Source of the DNA: Natrinema pellirubrum DSM 15624
GTDB lineage: Archaea > Halobacteriota > Halobacteria > Halobacteriales > Natrialbaceae
DNA length: 64,000 nt
NCBI RefSeq assembly: GCF_000230735.2
Contig: NC_019967.1
Coordinates: forward strand, 1-64,000
Reading direction: 5' to 3'
In this document: piece by piece, positions 34,650-44,918 of the stretch
Layout: each line of letters starts with the position of its first letter
How positions within the stretch are numbered: position 1 is the stretch's first letter
Notes under the pieces: model-generated
Seen by the model: only the letters and a program-made list of their open reading frames with translations
Told to the model about the DNA's origin: nothing
Databases searched by the model: none
Position numbers and translations under genes: made by a program

Positions 34650-35378
34650 ATGAAAGCAGTCGTCCTAGCAGCCGGTGAAGGAACGCGGCTCCGCCCGCTC
34701 ACCGAAGACAAACCGAAGGGAATGGTCGAGGTCAACGGCAAACCAATCCTCACGCACTGTTTCGAACAGCTCGCCGAGTTGGGCGCCGACGAGCTCGTCG
34801 TCGTCGTCGGCTACCGCAAGCAGGACATCATCGACCACTACGGCGACGAATTCGAGGGCATCCCAATCACGTACGCCCACCAGCGCGAACAGCAGGGCCT
34901 GGCACACGCGCTGTTGACCGTCGAAGAGCACATCGACGACGACTTCATGCTCATCCTCGGGGACAACATCTTCGACGCGAACCTCGAGGACGTGGTGCGG
35001 CGTCAACAGGAAGATCGTGCTGATGCGGCGTTCCTCGTCGAGGAAGTCGACTGGGACGAAGCGAGTCGCTATGGGGTGTGTGATACGAACAAGTACGGCG
35101 AGGTGACCGACGTCGTGGAGAAGCCCGAGGACCCGCCGTCGAACCTCGTGATGACCGGCTTCTACACGTTCAGTCCCGCCATCTTCCACGCGTGTCACCT
35201 CGTGCAGCCGTCGAACCGCGGCGAGTACGAGATTAGCGAGGCTATCGACCTGCTGATTCAGAGCGGGCGGACGATTGATGCGATTGGCATCGAAGGGTGG
35301 CGTGTGGACGTCGGGTATCCCGAAGACAGGGACCGGGCGGAGAAGTTGGTCCAAGGGAAGGATCCTGTAGAACAGTAG
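34650..35378 (+). CDS. aglF: Glucose-1-phosphate nucleotidyltransferase
   Basis: This protein has 242 residues from MKAVVLAAGEGTRLRPLTEDKP (34650). The signature LAAGxGTRLRPLT near the N-terminus, LGDN at about 108-111 and VEKP near 158 mark the sugar-phosphate nucleotidylyltransferase family. It matches AglF in type, which makes UDP-glucose for AglM. It is on the opposite strand to aglM, two genes away. The short form without the C-terminal beta-helix agrees with AglF. Confidence 0.88.
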   Translation: MKAVVLAAGEGTRLRPLTEDKPKGMVEVNGKPILTHCFEQLAELGADELVVVVGYRKQDIIDHYGDEFEGIPITYAHQREQQGLAHALLTVEEHIDDDFMLILGDNIFDANLEDVVRRQQEDRADAAFLVEEVDWDEASRYGVCDTNKYGEVTDVVEKPEDPPSNLVMTGFYTFSPAIFHACHLVQPSNRGEYEISEAIDLLIQSGRTIDAIGIEGWRVDVGYPEDRDRAEKLVQGKDPVEQ

Positions 35379-35432
35379 AGACGGACCCTCGGTCTTCTTG
35401 AACGGTCATTTTCGACGCCATAAGGGGCCCAA

Positions 35433-36944
35433 CTAACTAATGTATCGAATCCCGTTGATAAGCCACCGTGAGATGGGTGACGGGGCATTATCGAGAATAG
35501 AGGTGATTTCCTCTGATTCGATTGCGTTGGTCCGCAATGCGAGCGTCGAATAGACGAGAAAACCAACTGGTGGGACGACGACTAGTGAAAACACGGAAGA
35601 ATCGATAGCGTAGGCTAGTCCGAAAATGACTGGTGCGGATATCGCTGCGGTGAAACCAACGCGGGTAACTCGAAGATCACTGATTGGATTGTACCCAATA
35701 CGGCGCGCAACGATGTAATGAAATGCGAGCATCGAACCATAGCCGATGCTCGTAGCGGTAGCTGCACCGGCCATCCCATACCGGGGGATAAGGAAGAGGT
35801 TCAGAACGAGATTGATTACCGCTGCGGTTCCAGTCGCGACAATTAGCGACCGAAGATCTCCTTTTCCCTGTCCGATTGCGTATATCGGCCTAGCGAGGGC
35901 GAATCCGAGTGCGCCTGGAAGAAGGAGGAGAAGCGGTGTAACTGCAGCATCAAACTCGGGACCGAAATACAACTGCATAAACTCGGATGCAAGGGCGGCG
36001 ATTCCGAGTGCTATCAGTACCGTAAACAGGAGCGTATATCTCGTTGCCTGACTCGCCATACGGGAAATTTCGTCTAAATTCCCTCGAGACCAGAGCTCGG
36101 AGGAGGAATGAATGAAGACAATTTGGGCGGCCTGCGGTGCAATCCAAAGGAATTCTGCTACGACGAGTGCAGCCTTGTATAGTCCCGTTTGCTGGCTACC
36201 GGCTAGGGGCTGGAGCAATAGGATATCGACATTGTACAGAGATATTGTTAGCAGAATGAACACCGTATTGAATATGTTAAAGCTCAGCAGGTCTCTTTGA
36301 GGAAATTCAGAAGGAAGCGAGCGAAACACTGCGGTAATGTCGATGTGTTCTCTGAGCATCCACGTTGCCACGAAGGCACAGACCAGAGACGCAATGGCTG
36401 TTCCCGCAAGCGCACCAGCAACGTCAAAGCCGATGTACGCGAGGGACAAGCCAAAAATCCCGAATAGGAGCTGCTTGAGAACAGAGAGCGGCTCGGAGTA
36501 TTTTTCCAGATGAAGTCCCATTAACGTGTACCGTGTGACGTAGAAAAGCTGGTCCGTGACTAGCATGGCTGCAAGAAGTAGAATATACGTCGAAAACCCT
36601 GGCCCGACTAGTCGATCAGCTGGTCCGTACCACCCGAAGAGAATCAATATCGTTGCAACGAGTAGTACGAGGCCCGTAGCCAGACGTGCGTAGAACACGA
36701 AGACATGTTCTTTCCACGCCCGTTCAGACCGATCTTCAGCGATATACTTTCGAATACCCGCTGAGATTCCCGCGCGAGCAAACGTTCCGATAATAGCAAA
36801 GGCGGAAATTACGAAGGCGTACTCACCATAGCTTTCGCTGCCGAGGATTCGCACTAGCAATGGTGTAATCGCAACACCAAGAAGCATTCCACCAACCTTT
36901 CCGCTAAGAACCGAGACAAATCCAGAAATGGTCTTGCTACTCAT
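35433..36944 (-). CDS. Polysaccharide flippase (Wzx/AglR type)
   Basis: This 503-residue protein has about 12-14 hydrophobic segments along its length and is a member of the MOP/polysaccharide transporter superfamily. It probably flips a lipid-linked glycan across the membrane, as AglR is thought to do. It starts close to the MurB-like gene, at 17 bases from that gene's stop on the same strand. A second flippase gene nearby (42977-44417) is broken, so this one may be the only working copy here. Confidence 0.9.
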   Translation of the reverse strand: MSSKTISGFVSVLSGKVGGMLLGVAITPLLVRILGSESYGEYAFVISAFAIIGTFARAGISAGIRKYIAEDRSERAWKEHVFVFYARLATGLVLLVATILILFGWYGPADRLVGPGFSTYILLLAAMLVTDQLFYVTRYTLMGLHLEKYSEPLSVLKQLLFGIFGLSLAYIGFDVAGALAGTAIASLVCAFVATWMLREHIDITAVFRSLPSEFPQRDLLSFNIFNTVFILLTISLYNVDILLLQPLAGSQQTGLYKAALVVAEFLWIAPQAAQIVFIHSSSELWSRGNLDEISRMASQATRYTLLFTVLIALGIAALASEFMQLYFGPEFDAAVTPLLLLLPGALGFALARPIYAIGQGKGDLRSLIVATGTAAVINLVLNLFLIPRYGMAGAATATSIGYGSMLAFHYIVARRIGYNPISDLRVTRVGFTAAISAPVIFGLAYAIDSSVFSLVVVPPVGFLVYSTLALRTNAIESEEITSILDNAPSPISRWLINGIRYIS

Positions 36945-36960
36945 TAGTTAGTAAACTCGG

Positions 36961-37806
36961 CTACGACCAGATCTTCCATTCCACTTCAGGAGTTTGAAAG
37001 GGGGGGACGAGCTTATTGAGCAATTTTGCTAGGGAGACTAGTCGCTTTACATCACTAAACGTTGCATCGCCATCGTTACCGATTCGGTTCGGTCCGATGA
37101 ATCGTGCGTTCCCAACAGATAGTCCACCAGGTGGAATCTTATGAAGGGGAAGTCGAGCACCCGACTTGAACACCGATCCAGCATTAGGCGTTGACCGGTC
37201 CCGTTCATTGACCTTCTCCATCCGCTGTTGCGCTTTTTCACGCCCTTCCTCCTGAGATTGGGAGGGGAGTTCAAATGTTGCACTGAGAATCACCCAATCG
37301 TCGTGTTCTTGGAAGGACGAGTAACGATGGTCGAAGTTGAGATCATCAACAGGTATTTCGGTCGTATCGCCGTCGGAAAAGACCTCTACAGAAACCAAAT
37401 AATCGCTGATTGTCTTGTCGTGGGCCGCACCACGTCCAGCGTTCATATAGATTGCGCCACCAATAGTTCCTGGGACCGAGTATAGATACTCGTAGCCGCC
37501 GAGTTCGTGTTGAATACACTCGTTGATGAACTGGGGAACCATTACCGACGCTCCAGCGGAAACAACGTTTCCGTCAAATTGGCGGTCAGTACATGCTACG
37601 GTGTTTTTGATTATGAGCTCGTTGATTCTGTCATCTGAAACGAGAAGATTCGAGCCGTTCCCCAGAAGTCGATATGCTCGGTTCTCTGTATGACACTCTC
37701 GCAGCAGTTGCACGAGCTCTTCTTTGCTTTCTGGGACTGCAATCTCTGCCGGGCCACCTATTTTAAGCCACGTGTATTCGGCCAGTGGTTCAGTCGTTCG
37801 TTTCAT
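36961..37806 (-). CDS. murB: MurB-like FAD-dependent reductase
   Basis: This 281-residue protein has the MurB (UDP-N-acetylenolpyruvoylglucosamine reductase) pattern: FAD-binding GNGSNLLVSD at 49-58, SVPGTIGGAIYMNAG at 110-124, FDHRYSSF at 158-165, the catalytic-type Ser in TPNAGSVFK (S211) and a Glu in PEVEWKIW at the end. MurB reduces an enolpyruvyl ether to a lactyl ether in muramic acid synthesis. Archaea of this class have no murein, so the substrate must be another sugar. It overlaps the upstream pyruvyltransferase gene by 17 bases. No MurA is seen in the window. Confidence 0.87.
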   Translation of the reverse strand: MKRTTEPLAEYTWLKIGGPAEIAVPESKEELVQLLRECHTENRAYRLLGNGSNLLVSDDRINELIIKNTVACTDRQFDGNVVSAGASVMVPQFINECIQHELGGYEYLYSVPGTIGGAIYMNAGRGAAHDKTISDYLVSVEVFSDGDTTEIPVDDLNFDHRYSSFQEHDDWVILSATFELPSQSQEEGREKAQQRMEKVNERDRSTPNAGSVFKSGARLPLHKIPPGGLSVGNARFIGPNRIGNDGDATFSDVKRLVSLAKLLNKLVPPFQTPEVEWKIWS

Positions 37807-38968
37807 AGTCCTCTTTTACCATATTCAGAAAGTCGAAGCCTTGCTCTCGTAACCCGGATACTCGACGGTTAATATGGGTTTCGTCAGGCTTACGCTCTAA
37901 ATCATCTACTCGGGCATAGAACTCAGATAAATCCCCATTCACAGCATTAATATGTCTATTTAGGAGCGAAAATTCCTCTAAAAGTGAGTGCGTCTTACTC
38001 TCCATATTATCGTAAATACTACTGACATCGACCGTAGTGAACGGAGTTCCATGTTTAAGGCTAAATATTGTTGAATGAAGGCTACTTGTTATAACCATAT
38101 CGTAATGTTCGTAGGTACTATAGTACTCAAACGGGTCTACTTTACCTATTAGCTCAAGATCCACGAATTTTGAAGAAGTGGGGGTGACAATTTGAAACCC
38201 TTTATCTCGATAATATGAGCAAATTTCCTTGAATGTGGGATTATCGTTATGGCTGTGGACACCCAAGATTGGGTCATCAAGATTGATCCCGTTCTCTTCA
38301 AATATATCTCGAACATTACTGGTAGGGAGTTCTGTCATTAGTGTTGGGTCTGGCACACGATAAACAGAACTGATTCCGAGTTTCGTCACCAGTTCTTCGG
38401 TATGGTTGTCTCTTACACTGACATGGTCATAACTATATAAGTGGGTCTTGACTTGGCTCAATTTTGACTCAGATAAGTCACTTGGATTCGTTTGATTCGC
38501 CGAGGCAGCGTATGCTACTTTAATTGATGAAAGGTCGGGGTCAAGAAAGTAGAGGTTCGGGAATGGACGTGTTGGAGATAAACGTGGCAAAAAATCCCCA
38601 CCCAGGTCTGTATTGATTTTCCAAATTTCATCGCTTCCAGTTATAACCATATCATATCCTTGGTTTTCTAACCAATCTACTGCGCGACCATGGTTATCAG
38701 TAATAATGGATTCACTGCTTGTAGGTAATTTTGTGTCGATGAACTCCTCAACAATTCGTCGATCCTTGAAACGGACAACACTTCGCCAAGGTCTCTTTGT
38801 GAGAAATATAGGATTCCGACGGCTATGTTCCTTAGCTTTTGTACGGTATTCAATTACTTCAACATCCGCCGAAAATACCTCATCAAGAACCTCACAAAGG
38901 GAGTAGGCCTGTAAGATCGCCCCCCGGTTTTCGTTATTATGGAACGTGAGAACCCCAATTTTAGACAT
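37790..38968 (-). CDS. Polysaccharide pyruvyl transferase family protein
   Basis: This 392-residue protein has the two-Rossmann GT-B-like architecture of the CsaB/WcaK pyruvyl transferase family. N-terminal GVLTFHNNENRGAILQAYSL, middle VITGSDEIWKIN, and later VRDNHTEELV and HYDMVITSSLHSTIFSLKHGTPF are the family landmarks (the last carries the conserved SxxHS/H-rich site). These enzymes use phosphoenolpyruvate to put a pyruvate ketal on a sugar. It is coupled to the MurB-like gene by overlap. This part of the window is rich in A+T. Confidence 0.85.
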   Translation of the reverse strand: MSKIGVLTFHNNENRGAILQAYSLCEVLDEVFSADVEVIEYRTKAKEHSRRNPIFLTKRPWRSVVRFKDRRIVEEFIDTKLPTSSESIITDNHGRAVDWLENQGYDMVITGSDEIWKINTDLGGDFLPRLSPTRPFPNLYFLDPDLSSIKVAYAASANQTNPSDLSESKLSQVKTHLYSYDHVSVRDNHTEELVTKLGISSVYRVPDPTLMTELPTSNVRDIFEENGINLDDPILGVHSHNDNPTFKEICSYYRDKGFQIVTPTSSKFVDLELIGKVDPFEYYSTYEHYDMVITSSLHSTIFSLKHGTPFTTVDVSSIYDNMESKTHSLLEEFSLLNRHINAVNGDLSEFYARVDDLERKPDETHINRRVSGLREQGFDFLNMVKEDYETND

Positions 38969-39006
38969 ACGAAGTCATGCTGACGCATCCGATAAAGTAC
39001 TTCTGT

Positions 39007-39924
39007 TTAGGATTCCGGTCTGTTGTTGCCCTTTACTCTTTCATAGATATGTCTTGACAGTTGAACCCCCGGCCTACCGAATAATGCAGCAAAAATACTC
39101 AGAATAAGTACGGGATTATGTAATCCCTTATACCTAGCTGCGAGTGCGTAAAAATAAATCGCGGATGGAGACCAAATTCTATTTTCAATCAAAAAGTGGG
39201 CTTTACTATGGTACACCCCTCCAAGCGCGTTACGCTCTACTCTTGGCGGGAATTTTTTATACAGCCCTTGATATTCATTGTAAATATCTTCAAGTTCATA
39301 TGCGAACTCAATCTTTGACGAGCGGCTATCAACAGAATCACCGATTCTTGTGAGTATAGAGTCTACAAAACCAAAGTCCGTCTCCTTTGCTAACTCAATT
39401 TTCATACCAATATCATCCGCTGCAGGCCGGTTCTTAAGAGGGGTGATATTTGCAAGGACTTCGTCTGAGATTAGCAATGAGGAGGTAATTGTTGTGGGCC
39501 AGAAAAACTGAAGTGCTAATTCTAGTGAGTTCTCTCGCTCGTCTTCATCCGGAGATATTTGACAGCCATTGCGGTCAATAATACCACCATAGGCCACACC
39601 AACTGATTTTGTCCGTTCTAACAAATCTACTTGCTGTTCAATTTTTCGATCAAGGATCACGTCATCGTCATCTAGGAACTGAATGTATTCGCCCTGAGCG
39701 GATTCATATCCCGTGTTTCGTGCTGGATTGCCGCCCATATTTTTACTATGGGGGATATATCGGACGTCATAACCAGCTACGATGGGCTTCGCATACTCCT
39801 CGCCGGAGTCATCCACGACGATGACCTCGATATCGTCATAAGTTTGTGCAAGGGCGCTTTCAACAGCTTCTCGTAAGCTCCTGTCCCGATAGTATGTGGG
39901 AATTATAACGGATACCAGGCTCAT
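39007..39924 (-). CDS. Family 2 glycosyltransferase
   Basis: This 305-residue protein has a GT-A fold. It begins SVIIPTYYRDRSLREAVESALAQTY with VIVVDDSG, and has the metal-binding QFLDDDDV at about 86-93. There is no transmembrane segment except weak hydrophobic stretches near the C-terminus. It probably adds one sugar to the lipid-linked glycan. It precedes the pyruvyltransferase gene on the same strand and probably shares its transcript. Confidence 0.9.
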   Translation of the reverse strand: MSLVSVIIPTYYRDRSLREAVESALAQTYDDIEVIVVDDSGEEYAKPIVAGYDVRYIPHSKNMGGNPARNTGYESAQGEYIQFLDDDDVILDRKIEQQVDLLERTKSVGVAYGGIIDRNGCQISPDEDERENSLELALQFFWPTTITSSLLISDEVLANITPLKNRPAADDIGMKIELAKETDFGFVDSILTRIGDSVDSRSSKIEFAYELEDIYNEYQGLYKKFPPRVERNALGGVYHSKAHFLIENRIWSPSAIYFYALAARYKGLHNPVLILSIFAALFGRPGVQLSRHIYERVKGNNRPES

Positions 39925-40003
39925 GCTCTGCGCTTGTATGCCGACTCATAAATAGTTACATCTTAACACTAGGAACCCAGATTTGGCAAGTGAGGAGTAC
40001 CGG

Positions 40004-41690
40004 TGTTCTAAAAACTATTCGTACGTGTTTACCCCGAGGTCTCAACAACCGGCACAGTCTGCTCTCGTGAGATCATTTCGTTGTCGTGGACAACCCGCGT
40101 AAGTTCCTCGTATGGGTTGCGTCCCTGCTGGCGCCACGTCGCCAGCAGGGACAAGATCGTCTCGTGAACGAACATGCCACGGTCGTTCCGGAGTGTTCCG
40201 ATGATTTTCCGGAGAACAACAGGTTCACGAAGGGCGTTTTCTGCGGCATTGTTCGTCGGGGAGACCGCTGGCTCACCGACGAAGGTGAGCCAGTGGTCGA
40301 GTCCACCTTCGATCTTCCCGAGGAGTGTTGCCACTGGTTCGTCGGTCACTGACCGCTCAACGAGCGATCTGAGGCCGTCCTGACACGCTCGATGCATCTG
40401 TGCTCTCGCACGAGGATCTGGGTCGGTCTCCAGCCACGACTGGAGACCGACGAACATCTGCTTGAGATACCGGTACACCGGTTCTGCCTCCTCGTGGTCA
40501 CTAGCAACGTCTTCAGCCTCCCGGAGAAGATGTGCCCAGCACCGCTGAAGCGTACTGCTGAACGCTGGATACGCCGTCCACCCATCACAGATGACCGTTC
40601 CCGCGAAGTCCTCGCCAAGGACTTCCGCGGGAACATCACTCCCACGACTCTCTCTGACCGCGTACAGCGTATGCTCGTCCGTCCGAAACGTCCAGATCCA
40701 CGCTTGGTCACCGTCACGCTTGATGCCGGTTTCGTCAACGTGGACGATTTCAGCCTCCTGAATCTCTCGACGGATCTGCTCGTACTCACAGCGACCGGCG
40801 CGCGCAGCGCGCTCGGTCGCGTGCCACGCGGATGCACCTGAGAGTTCGAGTCCGTGAAGTTGCTCGAAGCGGTCCGTGATTTTCCGGTAGGGAAGGCGGT
40901 GATCGTACCGTGACAGGGCAGATTGCGCGATGACGTTCACCCCGAACTGCCCCTCATCGGGGCAGTCGGGGTGAGTCGCAACCGTCTCAGTTCCACAGGA
41001 GTCGCATTGGTAGCGGTGTCGGTTGTACTGGGTGACTTCTGGTGGCTGTGGATCCGGGACTTCCTCGACGAGTCGGGGGCTGACGCCCACCGACTCGTCG
41101 AAGTGGTCGCCACACTCGGGACAACAGTCAGAGGTGACCTCGATTTCTTCATCAGGATCGGGCGGAGAGCGCCACTCCGGGTTGTGACCGTCCTTTCGAC
41201 CGGGAGTACCACCATCAGTTCGGACATCGTCGTCTTCGTCGTCCTGCGAGGTCGGGGACTCGTCGGTCCCCGACCGTCGCTTACTGGGTGGAGTGTGTGG
41301 ATTCTCGTACTTCCGGAGACGTGTTTCGAGTTCTTCGATCCGCTCTTGCTGCTCTTCGATCCGCTCTTGCTGCTCTTCGATCCGTTCGTTCTGTTCCTCG
41401 ATCCGCTTGTCCTTCTGGGCAATCTTCTCTTCCAGCTCGTCGATTCGCTCCTCCATCTGGAGAAACCGCGAGAGGAGTTCGTCCTTGGAGAGATCGTCCC
41501 AGCTCATCGATTCCACCTCGAAACGACGACAGCAGGGCCGACGGGATGGTCTCCGGGCAGCGGAGACCATCCCTGAGAATGTAGACTGACTCCCTGCTGA
41601 CAGACCATGTATCTGTCACAGGCCACCACCTACGAGACAGTGACGAAATCAGACGGGGCTAAACACGTACAACTATTCAAAATCAGCCCC
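40004..41690 (-). mobile_element. IS66-family element
   Basis: Imperfect terminal inverted repeats share GTACGTGTTTA and CCCCG at the left (about 40004-40036) and the complementary bases at the right (41654-41684). The transposase gene fills the space between. The exact ends and the target duplication could not be fixed. It separates the family-2 glycosyltransferase from the next glycosyltransferase gene. Confidence 0.7.
40029..41507 (-). CDS. IS66-family transposase
   Basis: This protein has 492 residues from MSWDDLSKDELLSRFLQ (41507). A long N-terminal coiled coil with the heptad-like repeat RIEEQQE leads to a zinc ribbon (CCPEC...CDSC) and the DDE domain (VHVDETGIKRDG, VICDGWTAYPAF, NNAAENALRE). 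It is the TnpC-type transposase; no tnpA or tnpB helper genes accompany it. The frame is intact. Confidence 0.9.
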   Translation of the reverse strand: MSWDDLSKDELLSRFLQMEERIDELEEKIAQKDKRIEEQNERIEEQQERIEEQQERIEELETRLRKYENPHTPPSKRRSGTDESPTSQDDEDDDVRTDGGTPGRKDGHNPEWRSPPDPDEEIEVTSDCCPECGDHFDESVGVSPRLVEEVPDPQPPEVTQYNRHRYQCDSCGTETVATHPDCPDEGQFGVNVIAQSALSRYDHRLPYRKITDRFEQLHGLELSGASAWHATERAARAGRCEYEQIRREIQEAEIVHVDETGIKRDGDQAWIWTFRTDEHTLYAVRESRGSDVPAEVLGEDFAGTVICDGWTAYPAFSSTLQRCWAHLLREAEDVASDHEEAEPVYRYLKQMFVGLQSWLETDPDPRARAQMHRACQDGLRSLVERSVTDEPVATLLGKIEGGLDHWLTFVGEPAVSPTNNAAENALREPVVLRKIIGTLRNDRGMFVHETILSLLATWRQQGRNPYEELTRVVHDNEMISREQTVPVVETSG

Positions 41691-41761
41691 TTTGTCAAAT
41701 ATAAAACAGGCTGAGTTCAGAAAGGGGATACAATCTCTAATTACCCGAAAGTGCTCAGTTT

Positions 41762-42829
41762 TCACTTTATCACTCTTTGGAGCGCGTGTCTGAATTCACT
41801 CTTGCGCGCTGATTCGGTAAACCTTGAGGCCACTTGCTTTGAACGCTTCCGCATCCGTTTTCGTTGTTCCAACTCTTGGTTAAAATACCAATTAACGACC
41901 GACGCGATCTCTTCAGCATCGGTTCGATCCACGACTAAGTTTTGGCTGACTTGAGAAACGGCCCCACGAGATCCCGTCTTTCTAGTCACGGTTGCAGGGA
42001 CACCCCCATACATGGCTTCGATTGGCGTAACGGGATGCGCATCTAGACGTGCGGGATGAACGAAGAGACTAGCTCCCGAAAAAGCATCTGAAAGAGAGTC
42101 CGCATATCCCAGAACTGTGACTCCGTTAAACGAGTTATACCAATCCGCATGATCTTCGCCATACAGATGCAGTTCTGCCTCGGGGTGTGTGCGTCTTACT
42201 GCTGGCCAAGCCTCAACCAGGATATCCAACCCCTTGTGACCGCGATCATGGCCGACATAGACAGCTTGCTTACCATCCAGTTGTGGACTAGTCTGGGAGA
42301 GTTTTTGCTCTTTTTCTGCTTCGATAAAGGGAGTAGCAACAGAGATCGGCCCGTCAAACCAATCAGAGCAGTCATCAGCGAACAAATTTGATACAGTAAT
42401 AATTCCGTCAACATGCTTTCTCGCTAAGTACTTCAAAACGAGTGCATCTATGGTTTGGTTTGCTTTCCCGACCAACCGAACTAGTAAGCTATGTTCCATT
42501 AATGGATACATCTTCTGACCGGCGAATCGGACATTAGTATGTAGATAGACGACTTCAGCAGTCTCTAAATTATCGGATAATTTTGGAAGGAGGTACAGGG
42601 TGCTCGGAGACTCAAAAACGAAAATGTCGTAGTTAGTATCAAAATCTTCAACTGAGAATAACGCATCTGAGACGACCGATCCATTCAGAAGACCGGGAAG
42701 TGGTCGACGATGGACAGTCTGAATGTCGGCCCCGACACTATTTGCCATCTTCTGATGGATGGAGTGCATATGTCCACCCTCTCCGGGCGCCGCTGTCTGG
42801 ACGAAGCAGATATCTTGATTGGAAACCAT
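41762..42829 (-). CDS. Glycosyltransferase, GT4-like
   Basis: This 355-residue GT-B fold has a C-terminal nucleotide-sugar part reading AVYVGHDRGHKGLDILVEAW, ELHLYGEDHAD and ASLFVHPARLDAHPVTPIEAMYGGVPATVT, with the conserved E of the EX7E motif. The N-terminal domain accepts the growing glycan. It probably belonged to the same group as the genes on the far side of the IS66 element. It is divergent from the broken flippase at 42977. Confidence 0.87.
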   Translation of the reverse strand: MVSNQDICFVQTAAPGEGGHMHSIHQKMANSVGADIQTVHRRPLPGLLNGSVVSDALFSVEDFDTNYDIFVFESPSTLYLLPKLSDNLETAEVVYLHTNVRFAGQKMYPLMEHSLLVRLVGKANQTIDALVLKYLARKHVDGIITVSNLFADDCSDWFDGPISVATPFIEAEKEQKLSQTSPQLDGKQAVYVGHDRGHKGLDILVEAWPAVRRTHPEAELHLYGEDHADWYNSFNGVTVLGYADSLSDAFSGASLFVHPARLDAHPVTPIEAMYGGVPATVTRKTGSRGAVSQVSQNLVVDRTDAEEIASVVNWYFNQELEQRKRMRKRSKQVASRFTESARKSEFRHALQRVIK

Positions 42830-42976
42830 TGTAGGGAGTGTGCTATGCCGTCGTAATAAGTCCTCTTCTGTTAGGAAACGAGTGATAAATACGATGGCGG
42901 GGACTGATAGTAGGGTTTATGTATAAAGATGCCAGCTTCTGACATAGGGTTGCTGCACAATCTCCACTAGATTAGC

Positions 42977-44417
42977 ATGAATATCGCCAAGTCCAGTCTG
43001 AAAATTATGGGTGCGCGAATCTGTAAATCCGTGGCTAGCTTTTCCGCGGTCGTGATCTTTTCTCGTGAGCTGGGAGCGTCACCACTTGGAGTTTACTACC
43101 CGTTTATTGCGGTACTAGGGGTTTTGGGCATCCCCGCGAATTTCGGGCTATCAAATGCTACACAGAAGAGAATCAGTGAAGGAGAGGACTCCGGTTCGTA
43201 TCTTGGATCCTCAATTGCGCTACGCGTTCCTCTCATAGCGGTTGTCGCCGCATCAATTGTTGTCTTTGAAGGATATTAATGAATTCCTCGGTGCTGACCT
43301 TGCTATACTGTTAGTTCTTACTTTATTTGCTCACGAAGCAGGTCAGTTCTCGTTAAGTGTCCTTCGTGGAGAGCTAAGAGTAGGGGAGACAGCCATCATA
43401 GAGGTCCTCCAACCACTCAGCTGGCTTATAATCGGATATATTCTATACACCCATGGGTACGGGGTATATTCTCTCGTCTATGGCTACTTGTGCGGCTCAG
43501 TCCTTATGCTGATTGCTGGCTGGTGGAAAGTTTCAACGCCGATTAAACGGCCGACGCTTAAGCATTCCTGATCACTTTTGGACTATGGAAGGTTTAGTGT
43601 TGTAACTGCGGTTGGCGGGTATTTGTATAGCTGGATGGACGTCATCATTCTCACATTCTTTGTCTCTTTTGGAATTGGTATATCGCGTGCTGAAATTGGA
43701 GCGTATGAAAACGCGTGGCGTGTGTCTCTTGTTGTTATATTGTTCAGTCAGGCGGTTTCTACTGTCTTATTCCCGCAATTCAGTAAATGGGACTCCGAAG
43801 GCGCTTTGCATAAAATTGAGTCAGCTATACCACGTGCATTGTTGCCTTCATTATTGCTTGTGATTCCAGCATTCGTTGGCACTACAGTTCTTTCAAAAGA
43901 TATCTTGTCAATTCTATTTGGAGAGGAGTTCGTCGTAGCGTGGGTTGCACTGATCATTCTGACTGGCGAAAGATATTCCAGTCTATACATGTTTTCGCTA
44001 GTAGCGCTCTTACAGCTATTGATCGGCCTGATTTGGCCGCCTATGCCACAATCGCTTCAATATCGTTGAATTTATTGCTAAATATAGTTTTGATATGGGA
44101 GTTCGGGATTGTCGGAGCTGCAATCGCCACAACAATATCATTTGCCGCGAATACTACTCTTCACATCTATTACTTAAACCGATTCATAGATATTAATCTC
44201 CCGCTAAAAGAGGTAGGGGGGTATAATCTCATCTATAATTATGGGGATTCTAGTCCATTACATACGTTCTGTGTCTAAGATTAATACTCTGTTCGACCTG
44301 GCAGGCATTATCGCCTTTGGGGCAATCGTTTACACAGGGGTTGCGCTCATTTATCCACCAATTAGAATGACATCCCGACAACTTCTCAGACCAGTTTATT
44401 TCTCCCTGGCTGGCTAG
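42977..44417 (+). pseudogene. Decayed polysaccharide flippase gene
   Basis: Consecutive hydrophobic frames together span 480 codons, the normal length of a Wzx-type flippase. They are 42977-43279, about 43260-43571, 43578 to about 44000, about 43985-44278 and a last part ending in a TAG at 44415-44417. At least four frame changes separate them. The N-terminal SLKIMGARICKSVASFSAVVIFSREL and the later GAAIATTISFAANTTLHIYYLNRFID are typical of the family. The A+T-rich sequence and many shifts show loss of selection. Confidence 0.82.
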
Positions 44418-44918
44418 AGTATGGTTTCATAGAAGAGTTCTCACACCGTAGTCACGGCACTTCCCGGATTGCCTCCTCGTTCATAGTTGGTGATTGCGAC
44501 GACGAGGCGTGGCACAGCGTGAGGAATACCTGCTCCCGGCGGCGATCGCACGTCTCATCTAGCGTCGATTGCTTCAGCTGAACATTTCGCTATATTCAGC
44601 GACGCGACTTTATACTCAATATTTTCGGGTCGTCGGTGTTTCGCGTGTCGCTCATACCGATGAGTCGTAACTTAGGATCGCGTCGAACCAATTGCACGCT
44701 TCATTTGTGGAAGTTACGACTCATCTGATTGAGTGTTCCAGTAGAAACTCGAACTCAAGGTGCTCGAACAGCGGTACTACTGTCTCGGTTGCCGCCGCAT
44801 TCAAGAAGTCGTCTCCCGAAGCTGCATCTTGCAGGGTTGCGGTTGTGCTGGACACACTTTCCGCACCCTGCTGCTTCGTACGTAACGCGTTCTATGACAG
44901 GCTCTCTTATTTTGGAAG
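44418..44918. other. Non-coding stretch with a 15-base inverted repeat
   Basis: About 500 bases without a supported gene. GATGAGTCGTAACTT (44659-44673) and its exact complement (44711-44725) are 37 bases apart and may be an IS or MITE remnant. Weak coding-like patches without a consistent frame suggest old mobile-element debris. Confidence 0.45.
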
